Part shown: positions 8,207 to 15,445 of the stretch, in pieces
Layout: every line of letters starts with the position of its first letter
Position numbering within the stretch: position 1 is the first letter of the stretch
NCBI GenBank assembly: GCA_013036995.1
Contig: JAAOXG010000045.1
Span: 1-47,587, forward strand
Source: Lacrimispora defluvii
Lineage (GTDB): Bacteria; Bacillota; Clostridia; Lachnospirales; Lachnospiraceae
Direction: 5' to 3'
DNA length: 47,587 bases
The notes under the pieces: model-generated
What the model was told of the DNA's origin: nothing
What the model saw: only the letters and a program-made list of their open reading frames with translations
Databases searched by the model: none
Position numbers and translations under genes: made by a program

Positions 8207-9460
8207 TTACATTCTTCTTCTACTTGATTTTAATAAATTGTAGACAATATCATCGATGATAATCATGCCTAACATTATTTTTTCTTTATCCACTACCGGA
8301 ACAGCAAGCAAGCTATACTTTGAAACAATATCATTAATCGAGTTAATACTATCCGTATCAGTAACATAAATAGATTTTGTGTTCATTATTTCACTCAGTT
8401 TAGTTGTCGGCTGCGAAACTATGATGTCTCTTAAGGAGACTGTGGCAATAAGTCTCTCTTTCTCATCTACAATATATAAATAATAAATCGTATCAGATTC
8501 CGGTTGTAATCTTCTAAGTTCTGTAATCGCTGCTTCCACTGTCATGCTTTTATTAAAAGATATAAAGTCTGTAGTCATAAGGCTTCCAACTTCATCATCT
8601 TCATATTTTAGGAGTTCTCGTACATCTTCGGAAGCTTCTCTATCCATTTCCAAAAGGATTTCTTCAGCCTTTTCCTCTTCCAGTTCGTCGAGGATATCTG
8701 CCGCTTCGTCAGCAGGCATCTTTTCAAGAACATCAGCCGCTTTACCGATCGTCATGCTTTCGATCACATGAATCTGGGTATCCGTATCAAGCTCTTCGAG
8801 GACATCAGCTGCTTTTTCTTCATCAAGGGATGCAAAAATCTCCGTCTGCATTTTTGCATCCATATCTTCAATGATGTCTGCAAGATCGGATACATGAAGT
8901 GTTGACAACTTTGAAAAAGGTGACGATAATTTTATACCGGCATGTCCAAAATCAACGGTTTCAACCTCATTCCATAGGATAAGCTTGCTCGGGACGGTTC
9001 CATGAAAAAGATCTAACAATAACTTTATCGGTTTTGCAACACCCAATCTTCTGAAAAGTCCCTCCAAACCAACATCAACTGCGATGACATAAGTTCCCGA
9101 AACCAGCGTCGCCAAACGTAGGTCATTTACCCTGACCAGCTTACGATCGTCAATGTCCACTAATTGTCGATCCAGGACATTGTTTTTTAAATATAGGATA
9201 TTTTCCTTTGTATCCTCAAATATGCTTATATTACCATTGCATTTAAAAACGTACTGTCTTTTTGCCTTCAGAATTTTAAAATTCGAAAAATCAAGTATTT
9301 TCGATTTGTTACCAGATCTAACTTTAATTGCGATTACCTGCGGTTTCTGATTCAGTACACTTACCAAAATATCCTGTACCTTTCCAATCATTTCACCGGA
9401 TGGAGAGACTACTTTACAGCCTAATACTCTGCTCAAGTAAAAAGTATTTGTTTCTATCAT
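8207..9460 (-). CDS. PRC-barrel / MgtE_N / CBS-domain protein, probable Mg2+ sensor partner of NRMT
   Basis: A 417-residue soluble protein. Residues ~1-90 resemble PRC-barrel domains (SRVLGCKVVSPSGEMIGKVQ). Residues ~190-265 are the superhelical MgtE N-domain, with repeated ADVLEEL/AADILDELEEEKAEEI units. Residues ~265-400 form a CBS pair (VGSLMTTDFISFNKSMTVEA, later LAVPVVDKE). The MgtE transmembrane domain is absent. It therefore resembles the cytosolic Mg2+-sensing half of MgtE, encoded beside a separate NRAMP-type transporter. I start at 9460, where AAGGAGG is ten bases upstream; an in-frame ATG at 9508 would begin inside a long hairpin and lacks a ribosome site. A leader ORF and hairpin precede it. 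Confidence 0.9.
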   Translation of the reverse strand: MIETNTFYLSRVLGCKVVSPSGEMIGKVQDILVSVLNQKPQVIAIKVRSGNKSKILDFSNFKILKAKRQYVFKCNGNISIFEDTKENILYLKNNVLDRQLVDIDDRKLVRVNDLRLATLVSGTYVIAVDVGLEGLFRRLGVAKPIKLLLDLFHGTVPSKLILWNEVETVDFGHAGIKLSSPFSKLSTLHVSDLADIIEDMDAKMQTEIFASLDEEKAADVLEELDTDTQIHVIESMTIGKAADVLEKMPADEAADILDELEEEKAEEILLEMDREASEDVRELLKYEDDEVGSLMTTDFISFNKSMTVEAAITELRRLQPESDTIYYLYIVDEKERLIATVSLRDIIVSQPTTKLSEIMNTKSIYVTDTDSINSINDIVSKYSLLAVPVVDKEKIMLGMIIIDDIVYNLLKSSRRRM

Positions 9461-9483
9461 TTTTACATTACCTCCTTGACCGA

Positions 9484-9553
9484 GGGAATGTATATTTATG
9501 AAAGTCAAATATACCCTTCAATTATTATTTGGCTTTCATAAATATACATTCCC
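9484..9553 (-). promoter_or_regulatory. Long mRNA hairpin between leader ORF and the mgtE-like gene
   Basis: A perfect 21-bp inverted repeat (arms 9533-9553 and 9484-9504) extends, after one mismatch, by six more pairs around a ~12-base loop, giving a stem of about 28 bp. In the minus-strand RNA the 5' arm lies inside the last ten codons of the leader ORF. The 3' arm ends ten bases before the ribosome binding site of the mgtE-like gene. No U-tract follows, so it is not a simple terminator. Ribosome position on the leader would decide whether it folds. Confidence 0.8.
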
Positions 9554-9608
9554 GTTCAATCATTAATTTTAAACACTGTATTCGTATATCTTCAGGGTCT
9601 GCATCCAT
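9525..9608 (-). CDS. 27-residue leader peptide (uORF)
   Basis: A short ORF with GGAGG eight bases before ATG. The peptide starts MDADPEDIRIQ and ends ECIFMKAK. The first seven residues hold four acidic residues and a proline. Acidic/proline clusters at the N-terminus are the feature by which nascent chains such as MgtL destabilise ribosomes when Mg2+ is low. The ORF ends inside the 5' arm of a ~28-bp hairpin just upstream of an MgtE_N/CBS gene and an NRAMP-type transporter. I infer a translational attenuation role in Mg2+ control. Visible support is the ribosome site, start, stop and location; expression is unproven. Confidence 0.6.
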   Translation of the reverse strand: MDADPEDIRIQCLKLMIERECIFMKAK

Positions 9609-9648
9609 TGATACCACCTCCATTTTGATTCATATTTATATTAATAGC

Positions 9649-9701
9649 AGCTGGAATGCTGATAAAATGCATTATAACTTATGACCCATTAGCATTCAGC
9701 T
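9649..9701 (-). promoter_or_regulatory. Putative promoter with dyad, upstream of the leader ORF
   Basis: A TATAAT -10 box on the minus strand (9671-9676) has only a weak -35. It is flanked by an inverted repeat, agctggaatgct (9649-9660) and agcattcagct (9691-9701), which differ by one bulged base. The dyad could be an operator around the promoter of the leader/mgtE-like/NRMT genes, or a weak terminator of the methyltransferase gene. Confidence 0.4.
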
Positions 9702-9742
9702 TACATATTCAATATATTACCTTCGTACTTTTCTGTTCGTTT

Positions 9743-10330
9743 TTATCTGATCTTTTTTACCAAAACATTGAGCCATAAATCAGCTTCCCTACCTGCTCTG
9801 ACATCAGAGTTTTTCCATATTTCCACCAGGCTAATCCCATGATATTTTAACAAAAAGTCTTTCATCTTTCTTGTATTAAAGTCTATATAATATCTATCAT
9901 TTCGCTCTCCACAAAAGTCGCCATATTTAAAAGACATGTATAATATACCATGTGGTTTCATACAATTTATGATTCTTTTCATAGTCTCCTCAAGTTCAGA
10001 AAGTGTATTATGTACTAGGGAGTCACATGCCCATACTCCATCAAATACTTCTTTAAAATTTAATTCAGAAATTTTCAAATGAAGTACTTCTTGACCAATA
10101 TGAATGGATGCCAATTTACATAGCTCTTTGGATGCATCAAGAGCAGTTACATCAAATCCCTGCTCTACAAAATACCGGCTATCTCTTCCAGAACCGCATC
10201 CTACATCTAAAATCTCAGCCCTCTCCGGTAAATAACTAATAAATTTATTCCAAGTATCTTCTAGGTTTATTTCTTTCGTGCGATCGTAATATTTTTTTGC
10301 ATTCTTATTATAATAGTCTATTGTATCCAT
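9743..10330 (-). CDS. Class I SAM-dependent methyltransferase
   Basis: A 195-residue enzyme that transfers a methyl group from S-adenosylmethionine to an unknown acceptor. Motif I is ILDVGCGSGRDSRYF (about 40-54), followed by the acidic residue of motif II in VTALDAS (about 60-66). WACDSLVHN and the KPHGILYMSFKYG strand complete the Rossmann-type core. Length is typical of a bare methyltransferase domain. AAGGAGG lies five bases before ATG. It is the first gene after NiCo riboswitch 2, so transcription should depend on Co2+/Ni2+/Fe2+. That is unusual for a methyltransferase and hints at metal stress or metal-dependent chemistry. The substrate cannot be read from sequence. Confidence 0.88.
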   Translation of the reverse strand: MDTIDYYNKNAKKYYDRTKEINLEDTWNKFISYLPERAEILDVGCGSGRDSRYFVEQGFDVTALDASKELCKLASIHIGQEVLHLKISELNFKEVFDGVWACDSLVHNTLSELEETMKRIINCMKPHGILYMSFKYGDFCGERNDRYYIDFNTRKMKDFLLKYHGISLVEIWKNSDVRAGREADLWLNVLVKKIR

Positions 10331-10359
10331 TTAATCCTCCTTTCTTACTATAAATGCGC

Positions 10360-10403
10360 AAAAAAATACACCTATGGAACATGCTGTACTGTCCCACAGA
10401 TGT
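10360..10403 (-). terminator. Terminator of NiCo riboswitch 2
   Basis: A 13-bp stem on the minus strand (5' arm 10391-10403, ACATCTGTGGGAC; 3' arm ending ATAGGTGT) is followed by seven U residues. The 5' arm overlaps the last aptamer helix, as at riboswitch 1, so metal binding should prevent termination. Confidence 0.85.
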
Positions 10404-10484
10404 AATAATTTCATCTGCTGCTGCTTTTGCAGCCCGGCCCCACAAATCATAAATGATTCATCGCCTGCTCAGTTTGTACTGTAG
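10384..10484 (-). ncRNA. NiCo (czcD) riboswitch aptamer 2
   Basis: The minus-strand leader shows ACTGAGCAGGCGATGA, GTGGGGCCGGGCTGC, GCAGCAGCAG and CTGTGGGACAGT, matching the czcD/NiCo class block by block. The helix between the first two blocks has a different sequence from copy 1 (ATCATTTATGAT against ACTTTTAAGAGT) but keeps the pairing, which supports a real structured RNA. It controls the methyltransferase gene and perhaps genes beyond it. Confidence 0.9.
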
Positions 10485-10528
10485 ATTATAATATTAATAA
10501 GTATTATGCAGCGCAAAGAGATAGTTTT

Positions 10529-10557
10529 AATATAAATGATGCATCATATTATGTCAA
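10529..10557 (-). promoter_or_regulatory. Promoter of riboswitch 2
   Basis: On the minus strand, TTGACA (10552-10557) and TATATT (10529-10534) have a 17-base spacer, upstream of the aptamer. The downstream segment, including the word CTCTTTGC, is shared with the corresponding region of riboswitch 1. Confidence 0.75.
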
Positions 10558-10594
10558 GGATTTTATCAATTAATAATCGGTTGGCAAACAATGT

Positions 10595-10717
10595 TTACCA
10601 TTGCCCATCTTCTATCACGAATCCCCAGTCCATATCCTGATTGTCCGTAGAATTAGTAACACCGGTTATCGCATTGGAATAAGAGGCATAGTCCAATAAG
10701 GAACTAAAAGAATATAT
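10595..10717 (-). pseudogene. C-terminal gene remnant
   Basis: An open 40-codon stretch without a start reads like real protein (LLDYASYSNAITGVTNSTDN, ending WGFVIEDGQW before TAA). Stop codons lie directly upstream in frame. It is probably the tail of a secreted or surface protein whose 5' part was lost. I cannot name the family. It lies in the gap between riboswitch promoter 2 and the divergent ytaF-like gene. Confidence 0.35.
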
Positions 10718-10758
10718 TTATCATAAAATAAAGCAAAAGAATTTTGAGGAATAGATTT

Positions 10759-11403
10759 ATGCTTCATCTTTTGTTAAAAATTGTGGAATCAGTCTTATTT
10801 GTGATTGCATTATCCACTGATGCATTAATCTCCAGTTTAGCATATGGAAGTAATAAAATTAAAATACCGTTTTTATCAGTACAGATAATTGCATTCCTTT
10901 GTACTGGAATTTTAGGAATTTCTCTTTTGCTTGGTGTTATTCTTATGCCCCATATACCCGGAGAATTATTAAAGCTAATCTCTTTTTTGATTTTATTATT
11001 CTTAGGGATAACCAGGCTGATGGACAATATAATCAAAATGCTTATTAATAAACATGCAACTCTAAATAAGGAATTCCAATTCAGTATATTTAACCTCAAT
11101 TTTATCTTACACATATATGCCAATCCGAAAGAAGCTGATTTGGATCAATCTAAAACACTTTCCTCAAAAGAGGCCTTTACACTTGGGTTAGCCTTATCTA
11201 TAGACAGTATGGCTGCAGGAGTAGGTGCAGCATTAGGAAACATAAACATAGTGTCAGTTATCTTATCATCCCTTATATTGAGTAATATTTCAATAAAATT
11301 AGGTGAATTTATAGGTAGAAAGATTAGTGATAAAGTACCAATCCAAATATCCTGGTTAGGAGGTATTTTACTTATTACTTTAGCTTTTTTAAGAATACTA
11401 TAA
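10759..11403 (+). CDS. ytaF: YtaF/MntP-family membrane protein
   Basis: A 214-residue polytopic protein with about six helices in two repeats. Each repeat has the family motif: VIALSTDALISSLAYGS near the N-terminus and LALSIDSMAAGVGAALG near residue 145. The Asp in each repeat is the presumed metal ligand in the MntP manganese exporters. The PKEADLDQSKTLSSKEA linker is characteristic of YtaF, the sporulation-associated branch. I start at ATG 10759, since GAGGA lies eight bases before it; a TTG at 10744 overlaps that site. It is the only plus-strand gene in the left part and faces away from the riboswitch-controlled gene. Export of Mn2+ or another divalent ion is possible but not shown. Confidence 0.85.
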   Translation: MLHLLLKIVESVLFVIALSTDALISSLAYGSNKIKIPFLSVQIIAFLCTGILGISLLLGVILMPHIPGELLKLISFLILLFLGITRLMDNIIKMLINKHATLNKEFQFSIFNLNFILHIYANPKEADLDQSKTLSSKEAFTLGLALSIDSMAAGVGAALGNINIVSVILSSLILSNISIKLGEFIGRKISDKVPIQISWLGGILLITLAFLRIL

Positions 11404-11484
11404 ATTGAATGGATTTTATATCTTTTTTCAGATATTTCTCAGGGCTTGTCAACAAATTGCCCATAGGTACATTTCACTTAATAT

Positions 11485-11505
11485 AATGCGAATTATTATC
11501 GCATT
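11485..11505. repeat. Perfect 7-bp inverted repeat near the element's left edge
   Basis: AATGCGA and TCGCATT are separated by seven bases, in AT-rich DNA just outside the coupling-protein remnant. Serine-recombinase attachment sites are imperfect dyads of this general kind, so it could mark an old junction. The evidence is only symmetry and position. Confidence 0.25.
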
Positions 11506-11545
11506 ACTAAATAAAAGTATTTTTATGTTGTATAATGTAAAACAT

Positions 11546-11743
11546 TTGCTCCATTTCGGAATCAAGAAATGCATTAAGCCTTGAGAGGACTGTTGAGAGT
11601 ACGGATGCCATTGCCGGTTCAGATGAATTGAGAGCAGCTCCTGCAAACCATTTTGCCTTATGTGTAGCCGGAAGCTTATCTATTAGCAACTGAAACTGAC
11701 TCTTCCCTTTTATTTTACTAGGTGCCATTAAATCCTGAACCAT
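11546..11743 (-). pseudogene. Internal fragment of VirD4/TraG-type coupling protein
   Basis: The frame reads QLLIDKLPATHKAKWFAGAA and then SSEPAMASVLSTVLSRLNAF, followed by DSEMEQM. I recognise this as the middle of the conjugative coupling ATPase of Clostridia elements. A normal protein is ~600 residues; only ~65 remain, with neither the Walker A nor Walker B regions. Similarity stops at EMEQM, after which the frame reads unrelated AT-rich DNA to a stop at 11507. Its 5' end overlaps the last codons of the relaxase gene. The element therefore lost its coupling protein through a deletion or end rearrangement here. Confidence 0.65.
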
Positions 11744-14259
11744 TTTGAAAACAGAAATGATGGTTGACTGAGCTTATCCAAGTTATCAAGAAAAAATTTA
11801 GCATACTCATTTCCTTGTTCAGCTGATTTGGTAAGCCACTTTATCGCAAGTTCTTTATCTCTTAGAACATCTTTTCCGAGCAGATACATCTTTCCCAAAA
11901 TATATTGGGCAAATTGATTTCCTTGTTCTGCCGCCTTTGTGAGATAGAATACTGCCTTGTCCGTGTCCTTTGTAATTTCATTACCTTGCAAGAACAACTT
12001 ACCAAGCTGATAACTTGCCCACTGATTATTTTCTTTAGCTGATTTCATTAAAAATAAAACTGCCTGATTAATGTCCTTTGCCACGCACTTTCCTTCAAGA
12101 TAAATCTTGCCAAGTGCATAGGATGCCAGTGGTCTTATTGAATTAAAATCATTGCAATCATCTTCTGCTACTGACTTCAAAAACTTAATTGCTTTCTGTA
12201 CCTCTTCCTTGCTTGGATTCTCTTCTTTCAATATTAGTTTCGCCAAGGCATACCCAGAGAAAGTGTTGCCCATCTTCGCAGACTTTTCAAAATATTCCTT
12301 GGCTCTTGCTATATCTATCTCTGTACCGATTCCATTTTGAAGCATCCAGCCTAAGCGATATTGGATTTTATCATCATGACTTGTTTTTTCTAAATGTTCC
12401 AAACCACGAAAGGCTTTTTGAAAGTGTTGATTACTTTTCATTTCATCCTTATCCGTGCCGACACCATCCCTATACATTTTGGCAACTTCATAATCAGCAT
12501 ACGGGAACCCTTGTTTAGCCGATTTTAAATATAATGCAAAAGCCGTTTGAAAATCTTGCTCTACCCCTTGTCCACGATGATACAAAGCTCCAAGGGAATA
12601 TTGTGCATACTTATATTTCTTATCTGCTGATAAATCAAACCACTGAGCCGCCTTTTGATAGTTCTTCTCTGTTCCAAGTCCTGTAGCAAACATTTTTCCA
12701 ATACGATACTCGGTGTATTTCCAAGCCTTTATTGACTCTACTTCTTGAAATCCAGCAAGGGCTTTTACATAGTGGTTATTTGCTTTATCCGGATTCTTTT
12801 CAACTCCAAGACCATCCGCATAAATTCTCCCAATGTCAAACGTCGCAAGAACATTACCCCTTTCCGCTTCCGTTATAAATAGCTTTAGAGCTTTTTCAAA
12901 ATCCTGCAAAATATCATCTGTTCCAAATAAATAATCACGAGCCTGCTTATATTCATCTGTCCATTTTACAAAGACATAATGATTTTCAAAATCAGGTTCA
13001 TCCTCTAGTTCATCAACGATCGGTTCATACTCAAAAGCACTGGAGCTTTCCATAATCTCAATTTCATCGGTTTCAATCAAATTATCATTGAATCGCTCCG
13101 CTTCTGCATTGTCCAATTTTTCAAGATCCACAATCCCTTTTGCAATTTTATCTGCCTCAGCAATAATCATGTTTTTAATTGACTTGAATTCCTTTTGTTG
13201 CGATAGCAGCAGTCTCTCTGGAAGCGTGTCCATATAACTATGCAGTACCTCTTCACGCATTTCATACCACAATTCATAAGCCTCGGCTACCTTCTCTTCC
13301 TTGGAAAGCTCATCTGCAATTTCATCCACGATTACTTTTAGATTAGGTTGTAAATACCCATAGACTTTCTTGCCCTTTGTATGTTTCAGTCGTTCTGATA
13401 AATGCAATAAGAGTTCTTCGATTTTAGGATTTTGAACAGCATCTGACTTCATTTCCGAAATTAGTTTTACGAATACTCCTTTGCTCTCCTCCTTTAATTG
13501 ATCACGTCTTTGGGTCTGCTCGGCATAAATTATCTGCATCTCATTTTTGAAGATATTTTTTACAAGCCCTGACTTCATTTTTTCAATTCCCTTTTTCGTC
13601 AGGTATCCATCCGCATGATTTACTGAGTAGCAAACCATATGGACATGCGGATGATGGCTCTCATTATGAAAAGCAGCATACCACCTGAAGTTTTGAATCG
13701 GAATTTTCATGGAAGCCGCAATCTCCGGTGCGAAATAAGAAAGCATATTGTGCCAGCTTTCTGCTATGTCATATCCAGTGCTAATTGAATCCTCTCTCCG
13801 TAGTGAAATGATAGGAATCCACACGTTCCCTGTGTGATTAGCAACCTCCTCTGCGATTCTGCTAAGAACAATCTCATCATCTCCGCCGGTGAATAAACCG
13901 TGGGGTCCCATCCGTTCCACCCTTGGTCGGTTGGCGATATAATCCACGTAATTTTTCCGCTGCCCGATTTTATCCAGGTTCTGTTCCAATGAAATTGTAA
14001 TAAACTCTGATGCATTTTCTATGGTCTTATTTTCTATGTAATCTTCATACTCAAATAAATTCTTGGATCCAGGGAATTCCTTGATGATCTGTTTTATCAA
14101 CTCTTCCTGATTCACAGTGGATGGAAGATTACTGTTACCCTTGGACAATTTTTCTACTCCACTTCTGGTAGCCATATAAGTTATAAGATTAGATAAATGT
14201 GCTGCCACCTTCTCTGTACCGCTTTTCAGATACGGGCATTTTAAAATTAGTCTTGGCAT
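11728..14259 (-). CDS. MobP-type relaxase (MobP3-like) with C-terminal Sel1 repeats
   Basis: An 843-residue relaxase that nicks oriT and leads the transferred strand. The N-terminal domain (1-~230) contains the metal-binding histidine cluster FHNESHHPHVHMVCYS (about 197-212), motif III of MOBP enzymes; the nicking tyrosine should be among Tyr residues near the N-terminus. The middle (~240-450) is charged and helical. From ~455 to ~835 there are about ten Sel1-like repeats of ~36 residues (AQYSLGALYHRGQGVEQDFQ, FAQYILGKMYLLGKDV), a protein-binding solenoid. The start has AGGAAGAG upstream. It follows the RHH protein gene and oriT. The C-terminus abuts a coupling-protein fragment, so the extreme tail could be altered. 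Confidence 0.9.
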   Translation of the reverse strand: MPRLILKCPYLKSGTEKVAAHLSNLITYMATRSGVEKLSKGNSNLPSTVNQEELIKQIIKEFPGSKNLFEYEDYIENKTIENASEFITISLEQNLDKIGQRKNYVDYIANRPRVERMGPHGLFTGGDDEIVLSRIAEEVANHTGNVWIPIISLRREDSISTGYDIAESWHNMLSYFAPEIAASMKIPIQNFRWYAAFHNESHHPHVHMVCYSVNHADGYLTKKGIEKMKSGLVKNIFKNEMQIIYAEQTQRRDQLKEESKGVFVKLISEMKSDAVQNPKIEELLLHLSERLKHTKGKKVYGYLQPNLKVIVDEIADELSKEEKVAEAYELWYEMREEVLHSYMDTLPERLLLSQQKEFKSIKNMIIAEADKIAKGIVDLEKLDNAEAERFNDNLIETDEIEIMESSSAFEYEPIVDELEDEPDFENHYVFVKWTDEYKQARDYLFGTDDILQDFEKALKLFITEAERGNVLATFDIGRIYADGLGVEKNPDKANNHYVKALAGFQEVESIKAWKYTEYRIGKMFATGLGTEKNYQKAAQWFDLSADKKYKYAQYSLGALYHRGQGVEQDFQTAFALYLKSAKQGFPYADYEVAKMYRDGVGTDKDEMKSNQHFQKAFRGLEHLEKTSHDDKIQYRLGWMLQNGIGTEIDIARAKEYFEKSAKMGNTFSGYALAKLILKEENPSKEEVQKAIKFLKSVAEDDCNDFNSIRPLASYALGKIYLEGKCVAKDINQAVLFLMKSAKENNQWASYQLGKLFLQGNEITKDTDKAVFYLTKAAEQGNQFAQYILGKMYLLGKDVLRDKELAIKWLTKSAEQGNEYAKFFLDNLDKLSQPSFLFSKWFRI

Positions 14260-14279
14260 ACGAACTCTTCCTCTCTAAT

Positions 14280-14702
14280 TCATTCTTCCATTCCCCGTTG
14301 GAACTTCACTGCATCCTCCATACTGATTTTTCCCCTCGTCTTTTTCACCTCATTGACGCATCTGCCTCGCAGTTTTCTCATATCTTCCTCATTGATTTCA
14401 AGACCTGCGGCAAGTATATTCATCATCATAGCCATTTCAACGGACAATCGGAACAGGTTACCTGAATTTCGATTCTCTGTTTCACGAAGCAGGCCTTGCA
14501 TTGCTGATACTAAAACCTTTGAAAAATATTCTGTGGAATTTTCACTGGTCAGATATCCCATGTAAAACTGCAATGCCTTTTCGATAAACTCACTCCGGCT
14601 TTTTGCATTATCTGACACAAGCAATGCGTCCATTCTTTCAATCGTCTCCGGATAAAGCCATACAGCGGTTCTATTTTTTGCTTTATTCTGCTTCTGGCTC
14701 AA
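14280..14702 (-). CDS. RHH/MobC-like relaxosome accessory protein
   Basis: A 140-residue protein. The N-terminus (RTAVWLYPETIERMDALLVS, then SRSEFIEKAL) fits a ribbon-helix-helix DNA-binding fold, and a helical C-terminal half follows. Such proteins bind repeats in oriT and load the relaxase. The start is TTG at 14702, with GGAGG nine bases upstream. The gene lies directly between oriT (14747-14920) and the relaxase gene, whose start is 20 bases downstream. The four YGACCACCT repeats next door are likely binding sites. The RHH assignment rests on pattern rather than alignment. Confidence 0.75.
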   Translation of the reverse strand: MSQKQNKAKNRTAVWLYPETIERMDALLVSDNAKSRSEFIEKALQFYMGYLTSENSTEYFSKVLVSAMQGLLRETENRNSGNLFRLSVEMAMMMNILAAGLEINEEDMRKLRGRCVNEVKKTRGKISMEDAVKFQRGMEE

Positions 14703-14746
14703 ATATGTTCACCTCCAAGCCTTCAATTCCTATTCTGTTCACCCTC

Positions 14747-14920
14747 TCGACCACCTGAAATCCTTTCAAAATCGGGCATACTACACTTACTTGACCACCT
14801 GCCTGTCACATTTTGGCTTTTTTGACCACCTATTGTAAATCTTCCAAACGCTCGGCGCTGCCGGGCGATGTGGGTGAGAGGCGGTCGCTTTGCGACCACC
14901 TCTCTTTATCCTGCACCAAA
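14747..14920 (+). other. oriT: Origin of transfer (oriT) with RP4-like nic motif and iterons
   Basis: Four copies of YGACCACCT occur at 14747, 14791, 14822 and 14892. The last forms the 3' arm of a 13-bp hairpin (14876-14904, loop ttt). Two bases beyond the hairpin the plus strand reads TATCCTGC, matching the IncP/MOBP nic consensus ATCCTG^C; the predicted cut is between 14913 and 14914. Hairpin-then-nic is the RP4 arrangement. The adjacent RHH and MobP genes support it. A cut here sends the plus strand from 14914 rightwards first, which is the template strand for nearly all genes of the element. Two more small hairpins lie between 15017 and 15066. Confidence 0.75.
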
Positions 14921-15117
14921 GTCGACCGTAGATTTCATCTTCATTTCCAGCTAAATGATCCACTCAATCCGTATGTAATATGCCTCTTCTCAAGTCTTTT
15001 TTAATCCTTTTTCAAATTCGGCGCAAATTTCGCCAAACCTTCTTCATGGGAGTGTTATCCCACTCTGAGCCGCAAAACCGCACACGAGGGCAAATAATGG
15101 CTGACACGCCCGCTTAA

Positions 15118-15378
15118 CTATCGTCCTTCACCCTGTGATGCAGGAATTTTCGTTTCCAGTACTGTTTTGGCAGGTTTTTTAGGCTTTTCAGGGCTAATCT
15201 CTTCCTCCTCACGCTCGTCAATATACTCCCTGACGTTGGCCGGCACGTATTTCTCATAAAGCTTCTGGAGCTGATCTGCTATCTCATCCTGCATATCAGC
15301 CTCCTTCTTTTCCATATATTTTTTAATTGCTCTCAGTTTTTCCGCTTCCAGACTGATTGTAATCGTATCTTTTTTCAT
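15118..15378 (-). CDS. Small DUF6103-like mobile-element protein
   Basis: An 86-residue acidic/basic protein with TITISLEAEKLRAIKKYMEK, then LQKLYEKYVPANVREYIDER and a lysine/proline-rich tail. The YEKYVPA..R.Y.D block is shared with its neighbour at 15446-15844, so the two are paralogues. I recall this block as the family NCBI calls DUF6103, found in Clostridia conjugative elements; function unknown. AAGGAGG precedes ATG. It is the first gene to the right of oriT, so it belongs to the region that enters a recipient first. Confidence 0.7.
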   Translation of the reverse strand: MKKDTITISLEAEKLRAIKKYMEKKEADMQDEIADQLQKLYEKYVPANVREYIDEREEEEISPEKPKKPAKTVLETKIPASQGEGR

Positions 15379-15445
15379 AAATGGTAATCCTCCTTCATCG
15401 TGTTATTAGGTTTTAAGGAGCAAAGCTGAGACGAAAAATCAATCG

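Noticed and set aside
8544-8771. Ser-rich plus-strand ORF
   Set aside because: Complement of the Glu/Asp-rich MgtE N-domain repeats.
9484-9553. Rho-independent terminator
   Set aside because: The stem is AT-rich, has no U-tract after it, and ends ten bases before a ribosome binding site.
9461-9742. M-box Mg2+ riboswitch upstream of the MgtE-like/NRMT genes
   Set aside because: No M-box core can be seen; the region instead holds a leader ORF and a single long hairpin.
13764-14015. 83-codon minus-strand ORF within the relaxase
   Set aside because: Shadow frame inside the relaxase domain with no ribosome site.
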